64,000 nt of DNA, from the NCBI GenBank assembly GCA_009930305.1, contig RZYM01000002.1, forward strand, positions 62,001-126,000, given 5' to 3'. A program made the translations under genes and the position numbers. Shown here piece by piece: positions 63,934 to 64,000 of this stretch; position 1 is the stretch's first letter, and every line of letters begins with the position of its first letter. The stretch comes from Bacteroidia bacterium. Its GTDB lineage: Bacteria > Bacteroidota > Bacteroidia > Bacteroidales > Paludibacteraceae. The notes beneath the pieces are model-generated. The model saw only the letters and a program-made list of their open reading frames with translations, made no database searches and was not told the DNA's origin.

Positions 63934-64000
63934 TTATACCGTCATAATCTCTTTTTCTTTTTCATAGACTACCTCGTCAACTTGTTTAATATATTTATCG
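63934..64000 (-). CDS. frr: Ribosome recycling factor, C-terminal end (partial)
   Basis: The minus-strand frame entering from the right edge ends at a TAA (63936-63934). The last 21 residues read DKYIKQVDEVVYEKEKEIMT followed by V, the characteristic C-terminal helix of ribosome recycling factor. Only the C-terminus is inside the window. It would be followed by the Omp85-like gene in one operon with rsgA, as often seen in Bacteroidota. Confidence 0.88.
   Translation of the reverse strand, partial: DKYIKQVDEVVYEKEKEIMTV

Overview
The window is ordinary-density chromosome from a low-GC member of the Bacteroidota, most likely order Bacteroidales. Four things point there: promoters of the type TTG/TTTG-N(19-21)-TAnnTTTG, which only this phylum uses; many weak Shine-Dalgarno regions; lineage-typical neighbours (ExbB, a membrane protein and two ExbDs; DUF3822 with RsmD; a YIP1-like protein with SmpB; IMP dehydrogenase followed by three parvulin-type chaperones and an OstA-like protein); and a complete membrane-bound methylmalonyl-CoA decarboxylase of the propionate-fermenting type. 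No phage, insertion sequence, integrase, CRISPR array or toxin-antitoxin pair was seen. Genus or species cannot be fixed from the sequence alone.

Layout. 1-2030: the N-terminal 676 residues of a large secreted protein cut by the window edge. 2205-7767 (minus): a sialic/undecaprenyl-type sugar-phosphate transferase, then methylmalonyl-CoA epimerase, the MmdA carboxyltransferase, an OadG-like anchor, a double biotin carrier and the MmdB sodium pump, closed by a perfect terminator hairpin. 7897-15273 (plus): YIP1-like protein, SmpB, the TrkA/TrkH potassium system, a THUMP-like methyltransferase and MutS2. 15293-19910 (minus): an envelope protein pair and a RecD-like helicase. 19989-21845 (plus): two lineage proteins and RsmD. 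21824-24317 (minus): a secreted nuclease/phosphatase-fold protein and a beta-helix lipoprotein. 24499-29081: acyltransferase, omega-amidase, FabG, FolB and a LytM peptidase. 29101-35448 (minus): ExbB/ExbD energiser, tRNA-Ser(GGA), TatD, a HAD phosphatase, a coiled-coil lipoprotein and RsmI. 35516-41202 (plus): AI-2E transporter family protein, TPR protein, DedA protein, AroE and a PadR/PspC pair with a palindromic operator. 41237-43325 (minus): dihydroorotase and a dolichol-phosphate-mannose-synthase-like enzyme. 43497-49603 (plus): Mfd, RecQ, RNase Z. 50987-58087 (plus): GuaB and an outer-membrane biogenesis block. 58145-64000 (minus): TrpB2 with its attenuator, RpmF/DUF177, an orphan histidine kinase, RsgA, an Omp85-like barrel and the end of Frr.

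The most striking feature is at 59635-59796 on the minus strand, in the 370-base gap between rpmF and a stand-alone tryptophan synthase beta-like gene (TrpB2 type). It holds a promoter, a 17-codon leader peptide with three consecutive Trp codons (MKNIALNNNWWWQRFKN), a strong intrinsic terminator with a U-tract, an 8-base antiterminator pairing that begins in the leader stop codon, and a 10-base long-range stem that a ribosome stalled on the Trp codons would melt. This is a complete, classical-style tryptophan attenuator on a gene whose physiological role is often uncertain.

Other points of interest are an exact 100-residue tandem duplication of the biotin carrier domain, a PadR operator built into its own promoter, back-to-back promoters that share their -33 region with one transcript predicted to be leaderless, and a chaperone-like lipoprotein that looks like a degenerate parvulin inside a SurA-type operon.
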